From Phytophthora hibernalis (lineage: Eukaryota; Oomycota; Peronosporomycetes; Peronosporales; Peronosporaceae): a stretch of DNA of 64,000 bases. The translations under genes and the position numbers were made by a program. A model generated the notes under the pieces. It had not been told where the DNA came from, did not search any database, and was given only the letters and a program-made list of their open reading frames with translations. Location of the stretch: the NCBI GenBank assembly GCA_012656075.1, contig JAAKBF010000053.1, positions 1 through 64,000 of the forward strand, in the 5' to 3' direction. Positions 47,469 through 58,742 of this stretch are shown here, piece by piece (position 1 is the stretch's first letter; each line of letters begins with the position of its first letter).

Positions 47469-48038
47469 TGATCATAATTGAAACCCTAACCCATTCCCAA
47501 AGTTAAAACCGACCATTGAAAAAGTACCCGTGAGCTGTAAAGCAACTAAATCATTGATTATACTGGGAGGTCATTAGCTGGCTGAACAGCCTGTTGGTCG
47601 GGTCCCCCAGGGTTTAATTGGCGAATGTCGCTTGAGTCCGATTGTGACTACGGTCACACAAAATATTTGTGAATCTTGTGGATGGTGGTGTTCTGAATGT
47701 TGTTGGGCGAAGAAACTCGAGCGCGATAGTGCGCTATCTTCGTTAAACGAGTCACGCAGTCGCTGTGGCCCACGAAGGTGAGCGAGTAGGTAAGATGTAG
47801 ATTTGGAAGGGCGTCAAGGTTACGATTATCAGGACATGCTGCGCAAGCTATACTTGCCCATTCACCATTACCTGCTCGGGTTGTACCCGGTGTGAACGGG
47901 AAGTTGTACATGGTGCTGCTAGGCTTCTCGGATGTGTTTGCAAATGAGTTTTCTCTGGCAAAGACAACAAGATGCAAATGCACCTGAAGCAAGAGCTGGT
48001 GGAATACCCGCGCTCCGATAAGGATGCCTTCAACTAGA
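47469..48038. other. Unassigned stretch, possible broken gene remnant
   Basis: A plus-strand frame around 47,810-48,035 gives fragments such as LLGFSDVFANEFS and, after a frame change, MHLKQELVEYPRSDKDAFN before TAG. I cannot assign a family. Otherwise nothing is visible. Confidence 0.25.
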
Positions 48039-48078
48039 TAGGCTGGGAGGACAGTTGACTAACTGTCCTTCCAGCCTA
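48039..48078. repeat. 40-bp near-perfect palindrome
   Basis: TA plus GGCTGGGAGGACAGTT, loop GACT, AACTGTCCTTCCAGCC plus TA, with one mismatch between 18-bp arms. It abuts the second MITE, whose left TA duplication is the palindrome's last two bases. Confidence 0.85.
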
Positions 48079-48290
48079 CAGACAACGACGGTGAAACTCA
48101 ACCCCCATAAAAACTCGACCTCCCTTCAGTGGGATTTTGAACTCAAGTAAAAAAAGAAAGTACATATTATGTTTGACCAATTGCAGCTAAGACCGCAGTA
48201 GGGGGTCGAGTTTTTTTGTCTTCTGACCTTTTTACAACTGTATTGAAAATGAATGTCGATGGGGGGGTCGGGTTTCACCGTCGTTGTCTG
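48079..48290. mobile_element. 212-bp MITE, second member of the CAGACAACGACGG family
   Basis: Same termini as the 148-bp copy, flanked by TA at 48,077-48,078 and 48,291-48,292. The first 130 bp align with the shorter copy. About 65 bp near the right end is extra here or deleted there. Subterminal GGTCG motifs occur three times. Confidence 0.9.
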
Positions 48291-48292
48291 TA

Positions 48293-48723
48293 ATGCTACG
48301 CCGCTAGTACTACTAGTAGTAGGGTGACTTCGTCCCAATAAGACTAGGTTTTAGGCTTAACAAGTACACCGTTCACTCTAATTAGTCTGACCCTGACTAA
48401 TAATGGTTTACGATTTTTTTGGAGAAATCTAAACTTTTGATTTGATCTTGTGATAACAATATTTAAATTTGATTGAAAAGGTAGGCCGTGTTCGGCTTCA
48501 GTTTCGAAATCTGTTCAAATCCGCTGTCTTTGTGCTCTTTTGAACTCTTCGGGAACTTTTTGTTGCCCGTGGTGTCACGAAAAAGTACAGAAGCATGACT
48601 ATATTCAAAGCACGACTATTACTTCCTCTGGTTGAAAATGACTCTTGAACGGATTTTGCAGGACAGTCTCAGGACACTTATATTGACCAATCACAGCATA
48701 TTCTACAACTAAAGGGCAGATAG
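48293..48723. other. AT-rich gene-free stretch
   Basis: No ORF of note, no RNA gene and no repeat recognised. It lies just downstream of the Crypton C-terminus and may contain its terminal part. Confidence 0.4.
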
Positions 48724-50805
48724 CTACAAGCGAATTTGTACAGTCTTATCGGCAATTCGGTGAAGACGTACGATCGACGTCCAAGTTAGCTGTCCTCTGC
48801 GTCGCTTGCGAGTGCGTGTGGGGCTGGGGCGCATGCAGCGTAGACCCGTACTGCTTCCTCCACAGTTTGTCCTCGCTGAAGTAAGTTTTTCTTGTTGCAA
48901 ACGCCTCAATTTACTTCATCAGGTATCGAGCATCACTGAGTCGCTTTTGGCTGTTTTGGTCAGGAATATCGACGCCTTCCACCAAATGCAGAGGTGGCAA
49001 CTGCTTACCGGCGTTCCCAGACCGCCATAGCACCCACAGATGCGCAGCGGAGCACTCAGGGAGGGCAAAATCGGGGAACTCGGTGAAACTTTCCGTTCCA
49101 AAAGAAAGTTGGTAAGTGTCCGGAGTTTCTGCATCCTGAGTGACTGGTGTATCTCTTCTGCAAGGCAACTTCGCAGTGCATCATGTTATCCATCATAGGT
49201 TACAGTGCGTGCGCCGATCGCACGATCTTCCAGCTCGTGCACAATGTCGTTCACGATTTCGTGGCGCATCTCTTCGATCGTTTTGATGGTTGACAAGGTC
49301 TTGCCTTGTAGCTCCTTCATCTGACACAAAATGGATACATGCGGTGGAAGTCCAGTCGCTTTCAACTTCGAATCGGGCCCAGTGAATCCGCAACTTACAC
49401 GTTCCGCCAGGTGTATCAACAGTTCAGCATCCTGAAATATTGCTGTCTCAAAGAGGGGATGCCGAGGTGAAAGATGTACACGGAGGAAAGGTATGTGATA
49501 CACTATAGAGGCTAAACAGAACTCCCACGAATGATAAGTGCTCTGGTATCCCATGAAAAACAGTCATGACTTCACGCTGAATCCATTCGTCTTGCTGGTT
49601 GAAGTGTGGAGGCAGAGTAGCAAACCCATGACTACATGACGGCAGCCCAGCAACTGTTTTCCCAACATGCATATCCCCGGCCGCTTCATAGCGTAGATAT
49701 GTATTCTGGACACCACCTAGCGACCACCCTGCACGAAAATGAACTGCCGTAGACGACGGACAAGCAGTTGAACCAGACGCACAATAGGTCGCAGCGCCTT
49801 TGCGCATCGAATGGGTCCCAAGGTCACTTGGATTAACCCCTCTTCTTTTCAGCTCTGCAGAAACCGTATTGTCGTCTAGTATGCGTTGCAAACTCTTCCG
49901 AAACCGATCATACTGGCTAGCCCCAGGAAACAGGCGGTTGTCCTCCACATCAAAGTAGTAGTTGCCCAGTAGATTGCAAGGGCCAAAACTGGACATATTG
50001 ACGGATGCAGTGGGTTAGCGTACACGTGACGCGGGTCACGTGGGCGGTCACCACCCTGGTCATTTTTCATATGCGCAAAATATACCCTAAGCGAATCCCC
50101 ACGCCATCCGATGTGCGAATGCCTGACGCCAAAAGCGTTTGCAGAACGACACATAAGATTCCACGAGATAATCAGATAAACACGAGCAAAAATTGCATCA
50201 GTTCCTGGTAGTGCCATCAAGTGGGTAGAAAGAAACTCGTACAGCTCAAACGACAGCGGATCTTCACTTGTCCTTCTCCACGAACTTGAGTTGTAGCAAG
50301 TTGCCGTTTGAGTCCCTTAAAAACTGCCTCAATTCATTCTCCATGACTGTACCCATTTGATGTCCGTAATCTCGATAGATGTGAAACAACCCAGCACGGT
50401 GGGTATTGAGAGCAGAGTAGCTGAGCATGGAGCCATCGACTTTGCGGAGAGTGAGGAGCCATGTTTCGAATGCTTCTGCATCCAGACGGTCAAACATAAG
50501 TGGGGGTTGTCGTGCTTTCTGGTGAGGAGGGATTAATACGTCGTCGTAATTGCTTCTCAGATAGCCCGACCGCGGTACCAACTTGCTCCGCGAAGGTGTC
50601 GGGTATTAGCCGGGGTGATTTTGACCCATGAGATGAAGCGACAATACGAGTTCACGTATGCAGCACGTGAGCTTGGACAGACAGTGTTGTCGCGAATGTG
50701 CTCAGCTTGGCGCTTCAATTCAGCCAGACTATCTTCGTCCGTGCTCTCCATTGTATGCTGATTTATGCCGCGGACGAGTTGTCCTGCAAACATAGCGTCT
50801 TGCAA
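48724..50805 (-). pseudogene. Crypton-type tyrosine recombinase, frame-broken
   Basis: Successive minus-strand frames read as one recombinase. The N-terminal helical domain is at 50,805-50,264 (SSRAAYVNSYCRFISWV, then a FDRLDAEAFETWL segment). The catalytic domain is at 50,220-49,500: MCRSANAFGVRHSHIGW with the first Arg, YFAHMKNDQGG with the beta-hairpin Lys, GTHSMRKGAA as HxxR, and GWSLGGVQNTYLRYE with the nucleophile Tyr. The C-terminal part has PDFALPECSAAHLW and KRLSDARYLMK (49,100-48,920), a tail conserved in oomycete Cryptons, then a basic segment. Cryptons move through tyrosine-recombinase chemistry and lack inverted repeats. All catalytic residues are present. The four or five frame breaks include possible homopolymer contractions, so the true copy may be less damaged than it looks. 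Confidence 0.75.
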
Positions 50806-51064
50806 TAATACTAGGTTTTGTATGCTCTAATAGCTTTTTGTGATTTCGAATTGGAAAATTCAGGACATTATGTAAACCATCCAAAATCAACAAAAAGTCC
50901 TGCAAAATCTGGAGAATGATCGCAAGTTTGAACTTTCCGATTGAATTTCAAAGCATGCCGTGGGGCGTTTTTCGATTTGATTAATAGAAGTAATAATTAC
51001 GGTAGCTGCAAAAGTGATCGGGATGATGGGGAATAGAAGACCGGGTTCTATTCGGGTAAATCCC

Positions 51065-52672
51065 TTAGTCTTTTGCTAACCGAACCCGCTTGCCAGACTT
51101 GCATAGCCCCAGTGCATCGCGCTCATCAGCCTGCTTGGACTTAAAGGCGCGTTGTAGATTCTCGAGTTTCTTCTCGGTTACAGACCATTTGATGCATGCC
51201 TTAGGGTTCTGCCAGAAGAACACACTTGTGTCGAACGATGCGATGCGCCAACGAGTCTTCCGGATCTGCTGCTTGCCCTCGCAATATCCGTGCTGCTTCT
51301 GCGGGATGAGGATGTGTCTTTGGTTGAAGCGACTCGCGTTCAGCTGTTGCCATCCCTAACATTCATTCAAAATCCACAATGCCATCAGTATGTTGGATAA
51401 ACACCATTGCAACTTGCTTGGATAATCAGTACCTCTGTCTCGTGCCATGCTGGGATGATGACAATGAACGCCAAGGGGCCGTCGGCCGCATTGAGCAGCG
51501 CAGTCATATGGTCTGCCATCCGCTTGATCAATTTGGGGATGAAGGGCGGGTTCGCTTCGAAGCATCTGCAGTTAAACACGAGAACAACAGCGCAGGTCAG
51601 TATTGCAATTCGTGGTAGGAGGCGTCACAACGAGCCTCTACCGCACCCGGAGCGTGGCGAAAAGTCGAAGAAGCTGCCCACACTTCCAAACGCGAAATCC
51701 GTGTCGAGAAATGCGCTGCAGAACCGCGAGTAGCGGCAGTTCAACGGAGATGCGAAACACTCCATCTTGCAGCCAAACTCCTTCAGCAGCATATCGAAGC
51801 ACTCTTCGTTCAGCGCAGCCTGCCCACCATAAGAGTACAACCACATCAGAGACCGACACACCAACAGCGTACAAGCCACAACCCCGCACCTGAAAGCCTC
51901 CGCCATCCAATGAGTCGTACCGCAGCAGCAAGCAGAACAGCGCGCTCTCAAACTGCCTTTGGTCCTTCGGTGCCATACTGGATCCATCACCGCTCAGCCC
52001 CTGTTTGCGCGCGTACATCTCCCGCAGTTTGGCAAAATGTGCTGCACTGAGCTTCACCGTCGAGTTGCCGTAGGTCAATTGGCGCACGCTATCCTCCGCC
52101 ACCGCCACATGCACCTTCTTCTTCTTGCCGGCCACAAAGTCCTGCTGGCCGAATTTGCGCAGCATCCTCTCGGCTTCCCTCGTGAGCTCCTTGCACTTCT
52201 TCGTGGCTCCAGACTTGGTGGCTCCGGCTTTGCGCAGCTCCTCGAACAGCCCGCTATAGTCGCTGCCGGCGTGGGGGATGAGCGGGTCCTGCTCCTTCAC
52301 CGTGAGCTGTGACGAAAACTGCCACGTCTCGTAGGCCGAGTTGGGCAGCTTCCCGACGCCCAGGTCCTCGCTGGCACGGCGTATTTTGGTGCACAGTGTG
52401 CGCACTGTCTGCTGCCGAGCGATTTCCATTGCGGGGCTCACGGAGCGCGTCTTGGCGGCGTCCAGAAGAGTCTGGATCATGACCGAGTCCAGCGGCATCT
52501 CCTCCTGAGGGTTCCAGATGCCCGACGGGGGCGTGGACGACACCTCATGCTCGCGCTTTTTGGCAGAAGAAGTGGCGGCTGCGTCCTTCGTCTTCATCGC
52601 GGGCTTCGAGGGCGACACGTTGCCCGTGGCCGCCGCCATGGACGCCAAGATGGCTTCGAGCGGGTCCGCCAT
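51065..52672 (-). CDS. PCIF1: PCIF1-like cap-adjacent N6-methyladenosine methyltransferase
   Basis: Four exons: 52,672-51,890; 51,819-51,647; 51,565-51,433; 51,355-51,065. The introns are GT-AG, 70, 81 and 77 bp, and the product is 459 aa without frame error. The start MADPLEAIL is chosen over an upstream ATG because of the compact N-terminus. PCIF1/CAPAM adds m6A to 2'-O-methyladenosine next to the mRNA cap using S-adenosylmethionine. Diagnostic are ECFASPLNCRYSRFCSAF and FDFSPRSGCFEANPPF with the catalytic NPPF (residues 324-327), followed by the conserved tail with PLAFIVIIPAW, SRFNQRHILIP and TSVFFWQNP. The N-terminal 260 residues correspond to the helical domain. The animal WW domain that contacts the Pol II CTD is not visible, and the protein is much shorter than the roughly 700-aa vertebrate form. 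Confidence 0.92.
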
Positions 52673-52858
52673 CGTCGACCAGCTATTATAATGTGCGATT
52701 TGCAAGTCAAACACAAAATAAGCCTCATTTATTAATATAAGTACATATGTATTAATAGAGCAGACCTCCTAATGCCGGTAGGGTTTCAAAGTGCATGTAC
52801 CACACATATTAATGGCGACTTGAGCTTTCTCATAGCGCCTTCGTTTTCCGATACGGTA

Positions 52859-53476
52859 CAGTTTCCGCTGAGAAACTGAAAAGGTGGACCTTCCAACCTC
52901 TCAAAGGTTATAATATGCTTACAGGGTATTGTTTATTACAGTAAGTAGATCCCACTCACTTCATGTCGCCCATCATCGATAGATACCACCCTGTGCGGTC
53001 CACGTAGTCAAGATTTGAATTCGAATCGTCCCGCCAAAAGCATGCCGACTTCCAATCGCAGTGCGCACCGTGGGCACCATGATGTCTACTACATGTACCA
53101 AGCGAGCTGACAAGCGAACGAAGGGTCTATGGCTGACTATCAAGCAGAAGTGCGACATAATTGACCAACATGAACGCTGTCAGGCCCTAACGCTATCTCA
53201 TCTCGCACGCTGGGCAATGACAACATTCAGTCGGCGCCGGAGGGCAAGAGCATCTACTACGTCGACCAGCTGCAAAGGATGAGGTGGGGTGACGAGGCGT
53301 GGAGCGACGTCTCGCAAAAGACCATCGCGAACTGTTTCCGCAAGACTGGGATCGTGTTCCAGACGACTACAGCCCTCTAGTGGAAGCTCCAGTGGAGCAC
53401 CACCCCGCCGTGAGCGTGTACGATTCATCGCAGAGGTATTAGCTGAAGGCAGTTTTCAGTTTCTCAGCGGAATCTG
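52859..53476 (+). mobile_element. 618-bp pogo deletion derivative with TIRs and TA duplication
   Basis: Ends read CAGTTTCCGCTGAGAAACTG and, inverted, CAGTTTCTCAGCGGAATCTG, flanked by TA (52,857-52,858 and 53,477-53,478). Each terminus is itself a small palindrome. Inside lies a shrunken transposase gene. The element sits between the 5' end of PCIF1 and the 3' end of SMC3. Confidence 0.85.
53082..53380 (+). pseudogene. Internally deleted pogo-like transposase
   Basis: The first part (ATG about 53,082) is a CENP-B/psq-type HTH start: GLWLTIKQKCDIIDQHE, LTLSHLARWAMTTFS. After a frame change near 53,235 the sequence is the normal C-terminal motif of this family (YYVDQLQRMRW, AWSDVSQKTIANCFRKTG) and ends at TAG 53,378-53,380. 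The central DDE catalytic domain is absent, so this is a non-autonomous derivative of a pogo element different from the one at 45-47 kb. Confidence 0.75.
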
Positions 53477-53624
53477 TACTAACAAGTCAGTTAATTTCGG
53501 CACTTCCGAAAGCTACATTGGCCAATTTTAATTGCAGGTAGGATAAGGAGGTCTGGAGTAGAGCTCATTTCACAAAATCAAAACTGCTTCGATTAGATAA
53601 ATGAGAATTACTGACGAGTAAGTG

Positions 53625-56600
53625 TTACTCTTGCGATCCTGCCACGCCCTCCTCATCCGCCATGATGTTGGAAATGAAGTCGAGAGACTCCTCCTTCTTC
53701 ATCGAGTAGACGTTGCTGATCTTGTTCTGGTAGCCGATCCCGTAGAATTTGTCCGCGATGTTCACTAATTCAGGGCTGAATGTCGACGTGATGAACTACA
53801 AAAACCACCAAGCTAAACGTTTAGCACAAATAATTCGAATGAAAAGGAAGAGAGCGCGTACCTGTGCCGGGCTGTCCTTTGAGTGTGCTTGACGATGAAT
53901 CAACGCCGCGACGGCAGCTCGGTGAGTAGAGTCCAGCGCCTGGTCAATCTCATCGAACAAATAAAACGGAGCTGGGTCGACACGCTGGATAGCAAAGATA
54001 AAAGCAAGGGCTACCAATGCCTTCTGGCCGCCGGATAGTTGCTGCATCAGGTAGGAATCACCTTCACCGCGGAAATTCACCTTAATTTGCACACCAGAGT
54101 ATGTGTCGACATTTGATTCCTCGTCGCCACCGCCCCTGTCATTGGGCTGGCTCGTGTCAGCCCCAACGAGGACCATCTTGCCTTCTCCTGTTGGCACCAG
54201 CTCGCGGAAAACTTCCGAGAAGAACCCCGCCACGCCTTTGAACGTACGGAAAATGGCTTCATCCTTTCGCTTGTCCAAAACATCGATCAAATCCTCGATC
54301 GAGTTGTACGCATCATCGATCTCTCTTGCGCTCCAGAAGTGTCTCGCGCTGTTCATTGAAGCTCATAAATTGGTCCAACGCCTTTTTGTTCACGTGACTG
54401 TACTTCTTCAGCTTCTCGTTGCGACGCTTGAACTGCTTGATCACGTCCTGGTACGATAACACCTTGAATTTCTCGAGCTCGGAAATGGGTAAGGTTCCGA
54501 GCTCACGGATATCTTTGGTTGAGTCTTCACGTTTCTTCAACAGCCGACGGCGTTTGCTCAACACCTTCTCTGCTCGCTGGGCTTCCTCCTGAATTTTATC
54601 GCTTAGCGATACATCCTCTCCACTCAACGCGTCCATTTGCATATTATCGTTTGTAATTTTCTGCTGCAAAGTTTCAATCTTTTGCTCGAGGTCTTTCAGC
54701 GACGAATTGTTGTCGTCGACCAAACGCGAGGCATCTTCCAGGTCGATCTGTTTTGCCTTCAGGGTTTCCTCTCGCTCACTAATTGCCAGTTCTTCAATTC
54801 CTTCTCCAAGTTGTCGCGCCAGCTCATTCTCACGTCGAACAAGGTTTTCTTCCAGAACCGTCTTGATACCTTCCTGCTTCGAACGTATCTCTTCCAGACG
54901 CTGTCTTTGGTCTCGTTCTTCTGTCTCGAATAGCGAAATCTTAGCAGATAAGGAATGCAGCAACTCCTGTTCATCGGCTGTCAAGGTATCTTGCATAGGG
55001 GTAAGAAGCTCAGATTGCAGTGACGTAATCTTTGCAGCTAGGTCCTTCACTTCCCGTTCCTGGAGATCACAGTTTCGCTCCCTCTGCGCCAGATTTTCTT
55101 TCTCAATGTGGATATGGTTCTTGCGCCGAGAGATTTCGTCACGCAAGTTCTCGTGCGCGGATTTGAAACGGTTCTTTTCCGCCTCGAGCTTCTGAATCTC
55201 GCTAATGACGCCGGTCACTCGCTGATCCGCTTGTTGGGCTTCCGCCTTCACTCGCCGAGCTCTCTCCGTCACACTTTCCAAATCGAGCTGTGCCTGCTTT
55301 ACTTCCATCATTGCTCGAGTGCGAGACCGTCGAGGGTCCTTAAACCCCCATTGAGCGCACCGCGACGGTGAACCATGTCACCATCCAAAGTCAAACAGTC
55401 CATATTCGTCTGTTCTGCGTAGCGTACGCAGGCATCTAAGTCGCGGCACAGCAACTTCTTACCGAAGGCAGTCATAACACCCTTGCGAACCTCGGCGGGG
55501 TATTCCAGTTTTTCGACCAATGCGATAACGTCGTCATTGCGAGGGTAGTCGAAATGGTCCTTCACCTTTAAACGGTTCAGGGGCAAAACGTAAGTCGGCC
55601 TAGGTTTTTCCTATCCAGTTCGCGCATGATCTTGGCCGCTGTGTCGTCCGTGTCTACAACGACGTGAAAAAGAGCGCCACCAGCAGCCTCATCCGCAGCA
55701 ATACAATACCTCTCGTCGACTGGTCTTACGAGATCAATCAAGGGTCCGTAAATTCCTCGGATGCGACCTTGCATTTCTCGTACTGCCTGTAAGCCACGAC
55801 GGACGTCGTATGCCATTGTGCTCTGCAATGCATTTTCTCCATCGTTCAACTTCTTCGTTACCTCACGCACATCGTATGAAATCTGGTTCTCCTCGCGCCA
55901 TTTCCCTTCCGCTCTTCGCTCAGATAGTTACGTTGCTCCTTCAGTCGCAATATTTCTGGTCCAACAGCGTTCACTTGAAGGCGGAGTTCACGCAGCTCTT
56001 CTATCTGTTGGTGGAGTGTTTGTTCGGAGCCCTCAATTGATTGCGCTATACCTTCAGTCGAGTGTCGTAAGGACGCCGAGTCAGACTCTTTTCGGCGCAC
56101 CAAGCTCTCCATGTCACTTATCTCACGCTGCAGGTAGTCATCGCGCTGCTGCTGGGTGTGAAACTGATTTTTCCGACTTTGCTTGGCAATCAGATGCTCC
56201 GACTGTGCTCTGCATTCCTGAAGGTTTTGTGCCACTTGATCGTGTGTTTGCTCTGCCTGTCGTAGTGCAGGAAGGATTTCGTTCGTCAACTGCGCCCGTT
56301 TGGCTTCAATCTCCCGCTTCACTACTTCCACTTCCTTCGACACCGCCGACCTCTGGACGCCGTCCGAGCGGATCTGCTCCTTCAGCTCTTCCACTTCCAT
56401 CTCCAGTTTATATCTTGCCTCCATAAGTCCCTTGCGTTCACCCTCACGGCTTTTCCGGTCCTCCACCAACTGCGAGAGATCTCGTTCTCGAGTCCGATGG
56501 TCGCTCTCAATCCCACTGATCTCAGCTCGCACGTGCATGAGCTTCTCGTGCAACTCCGTGGCTAGCGCGCCTTCTTCCTGTCTCTGCTGGTCCAGCGCTT

Positions 56601-57321
56601 CAATATCGGCACGCACCTTTTGCAGCTCCTTCTCGTGCATTGTGTACTCTAGCGCGCGCTGCTCCCTGTCCAGCTGCTGGTACTCCTGGAGCTCCTCCTT
56701 CTCCTCTTCAAGCTCCGCCAGCCGCTCTTCAATGTAGCTCACGACTTCCTGGATCTTGTCTCTCTTCGTCTGTGTCTCATGCAAGATCTTGAGCGCTTTC
56801 GTCCTCTGGTCCTCGTACACTTTGGTGCCGGCCACCTCCTTGAGCAGCTCGAGTCGCTCGCGCTCGCGCATGACAGCGAGCGCGTTCACCTTGCCCTGCT
56901 GCACGATGTAGTAGGGGTTGGACCTAGAGAAGCCAGCGCTCTCCAGCAGATGCACCACGTCGCTCTTGGTGATGTGCTTGCGGTTGAGGAAGAACTCGTC
57001 CTTCTTGACGCCGATGGTGCGGCGCAGCGCCACCTCCACGTCGTCCACGGGCAGGCGGCCGTCGCTGTTGTCGAACACGATCTCCACGTAGGCCGACATG
57101 ACATGCTTGCCCGAGCCCTCGTGCAGCAAAGCCTGGCGCTCCTCCGCCCGCAGGTTGGCGAAGCGAGACGTGAGCAGGCCGAAGCGGATGGCGTCGAAGA
57201 AGTTGCTCTTGCCCGTGCCGTTGCGCCCGATGACCACGTTGTGCTGCTTGCTGAAGGGCTCCACGGCCACCTGGTCCTTGTAGCTGCGGAAGCCGCTCAC
57301 CACCACCTGCTTGATGTGCAT
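53625..57321 (-). CDS. SMC3: Structural maintenance of chromosomes protein 3 (cohesin ATPase)
   Basis: SMC3 pairs with SMC1 to form the cohesin ring. The start MHIKQVVVSGFRSYKDQ matches family starts; an upstream in-frame ATG (57,381) is rejected. Walker A GRNGTGKS is at residues 32-39 and the acetylation-site pair KK at 106-107. Coiled coils flank a hinge (roughly residues 510-670, with TLDGDMVHRRGALNGG). C-terminal signature LSGGQ lies about residue 1097 and Walker B YLFDEID about 1122-1128. One 66-bp GT-AG intron (53,796-53,861) precedes the last 56 codons. Four frame breaks occur: C3 run at 55,904; A4 at 55,585; C5 at 55,345; CT repeat at 54,321. Each is explained by loss of one repeat unit. 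Correcting all four gives exactly 1,211 codons plus stop, the family length, so the gene is probably intact. Confidence 0.96.
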
Positions 57322-57574
57322 GGCCCGCCTTGGTTGCCCTTCCGGAAGTTGCCGATGGCTTTTGATCGGCAACTTTTTCAATTACCGGTATGTACTCGAG
57401 CTGATTGGCTACGTTTCCGACCAATGGGTTGTGCGTTTCTAATTCGACTGGCATTTTCGACCAATGGGTTGCGTATTTCTAACCTGTCTAGCGACTGGCT
57501 GGCGGCGCTCTATCGTTCGACCGCCAATTTTGAGACCGCTTCACTTTGAGTTTTGCAGTAACTCTCGTAGCAAG
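57322..57574. promoter_or_regulatory. Shared divergent promoter of SMC3 and RPL3
   Basis: The 253-bp gap holds two copies of CGACCAATGGGTTG (57,418 and 57,458, 40 bp apart) and an inverted CCAAT box (GATTGGCT, 57,402). TCACTTTG at 57,541, 34 bp before the RPL3 ATG, resembles the oomycete initiator (TCAYTYY), with a T-rich stretch behind it as in the Inr-FPR arrangement. Confidence 0.6.
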
Positions 57575-58742
57575 ATGGGTCACCGTAAGTTCGAGGCCCC
57601 GCGTCACGGCCACCTGGGGTTCCTGCCCAAGAAGCGTACCAAGCACCACCGCGGCCGCGTTCGCAAGTTCCCGCGCGATGACGCGTCCAAGGCGCCGCAC
57701 CTTACGGCCTTCATGGGCTTCAAGGCCGGCATGACGCACATCGTTCGCGAAGTGGACCGCCCCGGATCCAAGGTGCACAAGAAGGAGATCGTCGAGCCCG
57801 TGTCCATCGTCGAGACGCCCCCATGGTCGTCATCGGCGTTGTGGGCTACCTCGAGACCCCTCGCGGCCTGCGTACCCTCACGACGGTGTTCGCCGAGCAC
57901 TTGAGCGAGGAGATCAAGCGTCGCTTCTACAAGAACTGGTACAAGTCCAAGCGCAAAGCTTTCACCAAGTACGCTAAGAAGTACCAGACGGCCCCTGCTG
58001 ACATTGAGAACGAGCTCAACCGCATCAAGAAGTACTGCCAGGTTGTGCGCGTGCTTGCCCACACGCAGGTTCGCAAGGTGAAGCTTCGCCAGAAGAAGGC
58101 CCACCTCCTTGAGGTGCAGGTCAACGGCGGATCGGTGGCCGACAAGGTGGACTTCGCCAAGTCGCTCTTCGAGAAGCAGGTGCCTGTCACGGCCGTGTTC
58201 TCCAAGGACGAGATGATTGACGTCATTGGTGTTACCAAGGGTCACGGTGTTGAGGGCGTCATCACCCGTTGGGGTGTGACCCGCCTGCCGCGTAAGACTC
58301 ACCGTGGTCTGCGTAAGGTCGCTTGTATTGGTGCCTGGCACCCGTCGCGCGTTCGCTTCACGGTGCCGCGCGCTGGACAGCACGGTTACCACCACCGTAC
58401 GGAGATCAACAAGAAAATCTACCGTGTCGGTGCCGCGGGCGACAAGAAGTCGTGCATGACCGAGCAGGACCTGACTGAGAAGGACATCACCCCTCTGGGG
58501 GCTTTCCTCACTACGGTGTCATCAACGAGGACTGGCTCATGATCAAGGGCCAAATCGTCGGCACGAAGAAGCGTGCTTTGACTCTGCGCAAGTCGCTCCT
58601 GGTGCACACCAAGCGTTCGGCTCTCGAGGAGATCAGCCTTAAGTTCATCGACACCTCGTCCAAGTTCGGCCACGGTCGCTTCCAGACGGCGGAGGAGAAG
58701 GCCAAGTGGATGGGTCCCCTGGCTCGTCAGAACCGCGCTTAA
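57575..58742 (+). CDS. RPL3: 60S ribosomal protein L3 (uL3)
   Basis: Intronless. The protein begins [20 protein letters not shown], the near-universal uL3 N-terminus, and includes the GAWHPSRV segment holding the conserved histidine at the peptidyl-transferase side. The C-terminal region [19 protein letters not shown] is also typical. uL3 binds 25S rRNA early in 60S assembly and reaches the peptidyl-transferase centre. Two frame breaks, each at a five-base homopolymer (C5 at 57,818-57,822; G5 at 58,497-58,501), are repaired by one base each and give 389 aa, the normal length. Because this gene is essential and the rest is perfect, sequence error is the likely cause. Divergent from SMC3. Confidence 0.96.

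Noticed and set aside
47480..47500. Telomere-like CCCTAACCC
   Set aside because: Single occurrence, not a tandem repeat.
51638..51889. Extension of the PCIF1 first exon as one 358-aa ORF
   Set aside because: The tail after GGGFQ is intron read-through; splicing at 51,889/51,820 restores the conserved PCIF1 sequence in another frame.
57322..57381. Upstream ATG adding 20 residues to SMC3
   Set aside because: SMC3 proteins start at MHIKQ; the extra residues are not family-like and would occupy the promoter.
56779..57549. 256-aa plus-strand ORF opposite SMC3
   Set aside because: Antisense shadow of the high-GC SMC3 head domain; no family features.
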